From Mastigamoeba balamuthi (Eukaryota; Evosea; Mastigamoebida; Mastigamoebidae), in the NCBI GenBank assembly GCA_902651635.1, contig CACRSC010000001.1, positions 528,325 to 592,324 of the forward strand: DNA of 64,000 bases. Direction: 5' to 3'. This document shows, piece by piece, positions 58,801 to 64,000 of the stretch. Numbering within the stretch: the first letter of the stretch is position 1; each line of letters starts with the position of its first letter. The notes under the pieces were generated by a model. It saw nothing but the letters and a program-made list of their open reading frames with translations. It did not search any database and had not been told where the DNA came from. Made by a program: the position numbers and the translations under genes.

Positions 58801-59366
58801 CGCCAGGCACGCCCTGTTCTGCGCGCTGCCCCGCATCCGCGACACTGCGGGGTGCACGCAGAGCTGCCCGCGCGACCCCAGCACCGCCGTGCGCACGCGG
58901 TACTCTGTCGCCTTGAGCTCGCGGGCGGCCTGGCACAGCTGCGAGTGCGTCCGCGAGGCGTACACGACCACCGGCGGCCTCCCCGCCTTGCTTTTCGCGG
59001 CGCAAACTTCGCCCGCGGCGGCATCCGGCTCGGCGGGCGTCGACGTGGCGTCGGCGGGCGACGCGGCGGCGAAGGCGAGGGCCTGGTCGGCGGCCCAGCC
59101 CAGCGTCCCGCAGAGCAGGCACAGCGTCTTGCCCGTGCCCGTCGGCGACTCGAGCAGCGCGTTCTTACCCTGCCAGGGGCCGCCAAACCCCCAGTCGGTG
59201 ACACGTCACGCGAGGACACGTCAGAGCGGGCGCTGTTTGGGGGGAGGGGGGGGGAGCGGACCTCCTGGAGGGCCTGGATGAGGCGCTCCATGTAGACGAG
59301 CTGGCAGGGGTAGGGGCTCGCGTAGGGGAACTGCACGTCCACGCCGCGGATGCTCAGCTGCGCCAT
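55837..59366 (-). CDS. RTEL1: RTEL1-like Fe-S DNA helicase with C-terminal RING finger
   Basis: XPD-family 5'-3' helicase that in animals unwinds telomere loops and other secondary structures. Starts MAQLSIRGVDVQFPY (exon 1 59366-59262). Then LLESPTGTGKTLCLLCGTL (Walker A), YASRTHSQL, four Fe-S cysteines (QLCVHP, ACLALC, RKCEY, GVCPYY), VLVFDEAHNLDQSC (DEAH box), VLTSGTLAPLDTL, RGKVSEGLDF and [23 protein letters not shown] (motif VI). After the helicase comes a region like the harmonin-N-like repeat (YQKFRSRLSELKDSM ... DLWQGFVSFIP) and a C-terminal RING (CARCGCS ... CGHILCYACW ... CPVCSQ), as in animal RTEL1. At least seven coding exons; edges between 58.7 and 56.4 kb are only partly resolved. 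The 3' end is about 100 bases from the NOT3 stop (convergent). Confidence 0.9.
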
Positions 59367-59638
59367 GGGCGGTGCGCGCAGGAGCCAATAAAAACTGGAT
59401 TCTGCGCCGGAGATATCGGCAGATAGATATATCTACATGTTTTATATCTATCCCCCGTGATGTCAGCAGAAACACAATTGACGCAGTGTATCCCAGGATT
59501 GATTGATCCACAGCATTCCTAATCGTGTTTGCCCCCAAGTTGCGGTTGACAGTTGCATATCTGCGGGCCGATATTTGGAGAATCTGGGCAGAGATCTCCG
59601 CTTCTTTTTCGAAACAGCCGCCCGCAACCTCGCCGCAA
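59367..59638. promoter_or_regulatory. Head-to-head intergenic region (RTEL1 / VTI1)
   Basis: 272 bases between divergent starts. AT-rich centre near 59400-59470 with several AGATATAT words. No clear TATA box at a standard distance from either start. Confidence 0.35.
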
Positions 59639-60647
59639 ATGGTGGACGTGTTCGCCGACTATGAGCAGGAGTTCGCCGAGATCAAGGCGTCCCTCAAGAT
59701 GCGCATCGCCGCCATCCCTACGGTCAAGGGGGGTGCGGTGCCCCCGCGCCCCCATCCACCACGGGCCCCTGGGGGAGCCCACCCAGCAGCCCCAGCGCCT
59801 GACCCCCGCGCACCACAGAGGAGCGCGACAAGGAGAAGAGAGGCGCCGAGGTCGACCTCGTTGCCGGCCGCGAACTGGTGAGGCGTGCCCCCTCCCACCC
59901 TCCCCCTGCAGCGCCGTCTTGCCTGCCTGTGGGCCCCCCCAAAGCCTGGCGGAGGCGCTCACTGGGCGCTGTGCGACCGGCTGGGCAGATCGAGAAGATG
60001 GAGGTGGGCGCCGGCGACGACCCACGCCTCGAGGCCAAGGTCGAGGGCTTCAAGCGCGAGCTCAAGAGCATCACCGGCCTCTACAGGTGCCCTGCCGCCC
60101 CCCTTTTTCCCCAGCAGATCCGCGTCGTTTTTCGCCGTTTTCGCCACCGCGTCAGGGGGGACGTCCCATTCCCGGGAGTCTCAACTCTCGCGACCGCAGG
60201 AAGGCGGTGGCCAAGTCGGACTACGAGGTGGAGAGGGAGTCGCTGATCGGGGGCGTGGCGCTGCACGACATCGACGTGACGTCGCAGGACCACCGCCAGC
60301 GGGCGCAGGAGGCGACGGCGAGGCTGGCGGCGACGGGGGCGCGCATCGACGACTCGATGAGGCTGGCAGAGGAGACGGCGGCGGTGGTCACGGGGTCGCT
60401 GGGGGAGCTGGGCAGGCAGCGGCAGACGATCGAGCACTCGATGGGCAGGATGGACGACATCGACGGGGACATCTCGCAGGCCAGGCGGCTCATACGCACG
60501 ATGGCCAGGCGGATGATGACCAACAAGGCCATCGCCATCATGGCCATCATCTTCCTCGTCGTCATGATCTCGCTCATCATCTACTTCAAGTGGATCCGCA
60601 AGCTCGTGCCGGCGGACCACACCTCGACGGGGTGGGAGATGGACTGA
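59639..60647 (+). CDS. VTI1: Vti1-like Qb-SNARE
   Basis: Membrane-fusion SNARE of Golgi/endosome/vacuole traffic. Exons 59639-59732, 59819-59877, 59989-60086 and 60200-60647 in phase give 232 residues, the normal size. The N-terminal helix starts MVDVFADYEQEFAEIKASL, as in the Vti1 Habc bundle. RKAVAKSDYEVERESL leads into the SNARE motif, whose heptads include IDDSMRLAEETAAVV, LGRQRQTIEHSMGRM (zero-layer Gln) and ISQARRLIRTMARRM. One C-terminal membrane anchor follows (AIAIMAIIFLVVMISLIIYF), then a short tail. The Gln at the zero layer and the LGxQRxxIE pattern fit Qb rather than other SNARE classes. Confidence 0.92.
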
Positions 60648-61310
60648 GACCTCCCCGCACGCCGCGTTGGAACACAAGACTCGCACTCCCTTTATCCCGC
60701 CCTGGTTTGGATCGCCATCAATTCCAGGTATTACAGATTCATCTTCGCGTGTGTTTCGTCTGCCCATTCGCCCCCCGCCCCTGCGTGCCCTGTGGGGCTC
60801 GTCCTCGCTCTGCCGATCGTCTTCATCCGGGGTTGCTTGCATCACACAGCCGCGGCGCCTCGACAGTGGTGCCACAGCCCCCGGCACCTCCACAGCGGCG
60901 GACCAAGTCCCATCATCCCTGGGCTGTGCCATCGATGGAGAGCGGTGGCTGGGGAGAGAGAGACAGACAGACAGACAGACAGAGAGCTGGGCGTGTGATG
61001 TCCGTGCTAGTGCCCGAATCACGCCTATACTTGTGTGTGACTGGCAGCTCTCAGATTGACCCGCCCCTCCCTTGCTGCCGCTTCGTGGCCATGTTGGAGG
61101 TGGGGAATCTGAGATCGAGCCGATTGGTGAACTTAGTATGACAACTCGGAAGAACAACATTCTACGTTTGGGCTTTGGGTCAGTCAACGAGGATATCGTT
61201 TATTCAGGAGTGACTGACTTGATTTCATGAATTCCTTGGTGGCCTGCGAGGTCAGGGATAAACATAGTGGCAGGCTCACAAGAGGTCACGATCCTTCGTA
61301 CTGGCTGGCA
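60648..61310. other. Convergent 3' intergenic region with AGAC microsatellite
   Basis: No gene supported. An (AGAC)n tract of about six units lies at 60959-60984. Probably both 3' UTRs. Confidence 0.45.
60957..60986. repeat. (AGAC)n microsatellite
   Basis: Perfect tetranucleotide repeat flanked by GAGA words. Confidence 0.9.
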
Positions 61311-62944
61311 TTACACCCTGCGAGTGGCCCTGCGCCTGTAGTCGTTGGACTGGGCAGAGCCTGCGGAGCCCGCGGACGACTGCTGGCTGACACACTGGTT
61401 ATTCTGGCACGAGGACCCGCTGCCACAGTTGCCACACGACACCACGCCTCCACAGCCATCGTCGGCAGAGCCACACTGCGCACCCTGAGGGCATGCACTC
61501 GAGGCATCGGCGGGGACACAGCGACCGCTGCTGGCCGGTGCAGGCGCTGCACTCCCGCTCGCATGGCTGCTGCTCGCAGGCCTCGCGCTGCCGCTGCCGC
61601 TGCCACTGCTGCTGGTGTCGATCTGCTGCAGGTACGTCGCGGGGTTCTCCGTGATGCCGCAGCCCTCGGAGCCGCGCTTGACGTACATGAAGCCCTTGCT
61701 CGTCGATGCGTCGCCCGTGCCGGCCCAGCCAGTGGGCTGCACTCCCCACTCGTTGCCCCACGAATTCTTGATGATCCAGGCCGGGATGTTGTTGACAGTA
61801 GTCCACCCAACCAGCACCACCGCGTGGTCCACCTTGCTCTGGCACGTCCCGTCTCCGGTGGACAGCACACCGCTCGAGTACTCGCTGATCTCGTCACCGC
61901 ACAGCATCACGCCAAGGGGGCCGTAGCGCATGACGGCGCTCATGATCTGCGACTCGTCGTCCCAGCCGACGGTGTTGTACGACACCACCTTGGCGACACC
62001 GTTGTTCTTCTCCTGGCAGTTGCCGTTCTGCGCGGTGTAGGGGTACGCGCTCTCGAGCATGGCCCTGTGCTGCGAGAGGTAGTCGAACGCCATCTGGTAG
62101 TTCCCGCCCTGGCACCCGGCGCCCTGCCCGCTCGAGTCAGTCGCCGCGCAGTCGACGAGCTGCTGCGTCGAGAACTGCTGTGTCTGCTGTGTGGCAGTCC
62201 TGTATGCCGCCTCCAGCACTCCCATCGAAGCGAAAGTCCTTAGCAATTCAGTACTGTCAGGCGATGGATTGGTTGGCGTAATAATCACACGCACCAGCAG
62301 GAGCCGCACTGGCCCTGATTGCGGACAGGGGAGACACTGGGAGCGAAGTACGAGGCGGGAATGTTCGCCCTCCTGATGCGGTCGCCCTCCGAGAGGTTGC
62401 CAGCGCGGGGAGAGGGCCCGACAATGCCAGCGTGGAGTGCAGAGAACTCGTCGGGGGTCAGGTCCGAGAACCTGTTGATCGCGAACTTGGCATGCCCCAG
62501 GCCGTTCAGGCGCTGGATCCTCTCCACGCTCTGCTGGAACACCACGAACCTCGCCGCGTCTTGCGATGTGCGGAGGCCCCGAGGCGAGATGAGTCAAGTT
62601 TGCGGGCGGTTGGTGTTCTCGGAAGGATGCGGGAAAATACCTTCGGACACTGTGTACGACTTGCCGTACTTGCTCTTGAACCCGCTCTGTTGTTATGGCG
62701 CGCGAGAGTGTGTCGGATGTGAGTACCGGCATGCGCTCGAGGATCGGCGCGCAGGCACGGGCACCACCGCTGATATCGGTGTTTTGGGTTTTATGTGGTT
62801 TTCTGTGCCCTTTGAAAACCGCCGCACAGCACCAGCGAAAAATGGAGGAAATTCTGGGAGATCTTGGCGTACCCATTGGCAGTGAAGGTCGCACGCGAGC
62901 CCCAACGCGGCCAGCGCGATCAAAACGCACGCGGTCTTTATCAT
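61311..62944 (-). CDS. Secreted papain-family cysteine protease with Ser linker and Cys-rich tail
   Basis: Third C1A peptidase gene. Exons 62944-62873, 62686-62641, 62559-62295 and 62238-61311 in phase, 436 residues. Signal peptide MIKTACVLIALAALGLA; I29 prodomain (DAARFVVFQQSVERIQ, INRFSDLTPDEF). Mature enzyme: VRNQGQCGSCW joined by splicing to TFASMGVLEAA (the usual A after CW is T), QLVDCAA, VDHAVVLVGW and IIKNSWGNEWG, so Gln, Cys, His and Asn are all present. After the protease a Ser/Gly/Ala linker leads to a tail with cysteines paired as in a small disulfide module (CVPADASSACPQGAQC, DDGCGGVVSCGNC, SSCQNNQC), then a basic end. No VMO-I domain, so this is a different subfamily from the pair at 12-19 kb. 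A digestive or secreted role is inferred. Confidence 0.9.
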
Positions 62945-63015
62945 GTGTGGTGGTTGTCGCTTGTCGCCTATCGATGGATAACTTACTACTGAATGAGTAC
63001 CCCTGCGCTTGCCCC

Positions 63016-63023
63016 CTTTTAAA
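63016..63023 (-). promoter_or_regulatory. TATA box of the third protease gene
   Basis: TTTAAAAG on the minus strand, 71 bases before the start codon. A TGACGT/ACGTCA word lies at 63040-63045, 16 bases upstream. Confidence 0.5.
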
Positions 63024-63073
63024 GGACACAGATTTCTGATGACGTATGCTCTGCGTCACTACTGGCTCTTGAA

Positions 63074-63295
63074 ATGTCGGTTGTGCAGTGCCCCTCCGTG
63101 CAGATCCGCCAGGTACGGGCAGCGGCCCTAACAGATCTTTGGCGCAGCAGCAGGGACACCCTGAGGTGGCTGGCTGCTCCTCTGAGGAAAGGAGACCGTG
63201 TGCTCAATCTCAAAAGGTTGCTCTTGAGTGGGGTGCGCGGTCGAAGGACGGCGCAGCGGGGAGAAAGGGCCGTCCCGGGTTGGTGGTGAGTCACC
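63074..63295 (+). CDS. Small hypothetical basic protein
   Basis: ATG 63074 opens a 71-codon frame rich in Arg and Leu (IRQVRAAALTDLWRSSRD). A possible donor (GTGAGT near 63286) and acceptor (TTCCAG at about 63343) could extend it into LIEHVFGKTYKVREGCCAC, but that frame would then run into the phosphatidylserine synthase gene on the other strand. No family recognised. It may be a real short gene head to head with the protease gene, or chance. Confidence 0.25.
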
Positions 63296-63475
63296 CGGTC
63301 TGAAATCGAGACAGAGGTGATCGACTTGCTTCCTCATGTTCCAGTCGGCTCATCGAGCACGTTTTCGGGAAGACCTACAAGGTTCGCGAGGGCTGCTGCG
63401 CTTGTAGCACAGCACAACATCCGACTGCACATGCCAGTGGGCATCTAGCGGTTGTGATGCACCGAAGGGTTGGTA

Positions 63476-64000
63476 TTACTTTGTCTTCTTGTGGTGGTGT
63501 GAGGCAGCAGGCGCCGAGGGTGCCTTGCGCCTGTGCTCAAGGTGCGAGCGCAGCGGGAAGTAGACAAACAGCGTGGCGAGGATGCACGCCAGCGCGACAC
63601 CCCACCCGATGCACACGTAGCGCGGCGGGACGACGTTGGTGAAGACCGTCCTTCCCCACTTGAGCGTGATGAGCGTCTCGAGGAGAACGACGGCGCAGCA
63701 GATCCACGCGTTGGGCCCGAAGACGTGCATCTTGGGGTCGATGATGAACTGGTAGTACTCGCGCAGCGCCGGGCCGACGACGAAGAACATCACGACGAGG
63801 CGCCCGATGACGATCGGGTGCGGCGGGGGAATCCACAGCAGGAACTTGAGGAAGAAGCACCCGATCTCCACCATCTCGATCTGCGTGGCGGGAGGGAGGA
63901 GGGAAGCCCGATGCCATTGAGCACGAGGCGTTGCGCGTGGGTGGCGTGCCATGAAGAGGAGGAAGAGGAAGTAGAGGAAGCGCTTCCACGACGAGAAGAT
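63476..64000 (-). CDS. Phosphatidylserine synthase (base-exchange type), C-terminal part
   Basis: Endoplasmic-reticulum enzyme exchanging serine into phosphatidylcholine or phosphatidylethanolamine. It runs off the right edge. The visible part contains the family block IGCFFLKFLLWIPPPHPIVIGRL, then GPALREYYQFIID, NAWICCAVVLLETLITLKWG and further hydrophobic segments, so at least four membrane helices. This matches plant and animal PTDSS (NAFFLKFCLWIPP ... IREYxxY ... ELLICxKFG). The C-terminus is basic (EHRRKAPS ... HHHKKTK), perhaps an ER-retrieval-like tail. A 75-base stretch after LYFLFLLFM (about 63951-63877) begins GCACGC and ends ACGCAG. It could be a GC-AG intron or translated in frame; the family alignment favours an intron. 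Confidence 0.88.
   Translation of the reverse strand: MFSSWKRFLYFLFLLFMARHPRATPRAQWHRASLLPPATQIEMVEIGCFFLKFLLWIPPPHPIVIGRLVVMFFVVGPALREYYQFIIDPKMHVFGPNAWICCAVVLLETLITLKWGRTVFTNVVPPRYVCIGWGVALACILATLFVYFPLRSHLEHRRKAPSAPAASHHHKKTK

Noticed and set aside
63454-63642. Plus-strand frame that could extend the small gene at 63074
   Set aside because: It lies antisense to the well-supported phosphatidylserine synthase coding sequence.

Overview
The window is nuclear DNA of a GC-rich, intron-rich unicellular eukaryote that very probably has or had a flagellum. The evidence is short GT-AG introns (about 45-180 nt), all three stop codons used as stops, a Pol I second subunit, CCR4-NOT, SNARE, Rab, ArfGAP, cyclin and RTEL1 genes, and a ciliary microtubule inner protein (CIMIP2/FAM166) gene. 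I cannot place the lineage from sequence alone; a flagellated amoebozoan, apusomonad-like or holozoan-grade protist would all fit. Exon models given here were built by hand; where reading phases agree across every junction I say so.

Layout. 1-11.2 kb is dense, GC-rich host sequence: the 3' part of an ASH2-like PHD/winged-helix/chromodomain gene (-), the Pol I subunit RPA2 (+), a CIMIP2 gene (-) and a zinc-ribbon/PH/ArfGAP gene (+). 11.3-21.2 kb is a duplicated block: two convergent paralogues encoding a secreted papain-family protease fused to a complete three-repeat VMO-I domain, each with a same-strand tRNA-Val(GAC)-like gene upstream and the same TGACGT-N11-TTTATAAG promoter. Their central 1 kb is almost identical in inverted orientation, and a decayed PiggyBac-like transposon lies between them. 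A third, truncated copy abuts a single N and looks like an assembly join. 21.4-31.6 kb is one 10-exon gene for a protein of about 3,180 residues ending in an ATP-grasp domain. A PHO80/P-type cyclin (-) and a Rab-PH-Rab-like fusion (+) follow.

36.4-50 kb is an AT-richer repeat island: an old Ty3/gypsy fragment, an undiagnosed element with intron-like palindrome-rich spacers, and a broken 6.4-kb Ty3/gypsy element with 95-bp LTRs lodged inside it. 50-64 kb returns to dense genes: a P-loop NTPase with a nuclease-like C-terminus of Crinkler/RHS type (+), NOT3 (+), RTEL1 (-), VTI1 (+), a third cysteine protease with a cysteine-rich tail (-), and the 3' part of phosphatidylserine synthase (-).

The housekeeping genes are not a pathway cluster. 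The most unusual content is the protease/VMO-I pair with its conversion tract, the giant ATP-grasp protein, the Rab-PH-Rab-like fusion and the Crinkler/RHS-like gene beside the repeat island. The three single N positions are each flanked by near-perfect direct repeats, which suggests unresolved assembly overlaps.
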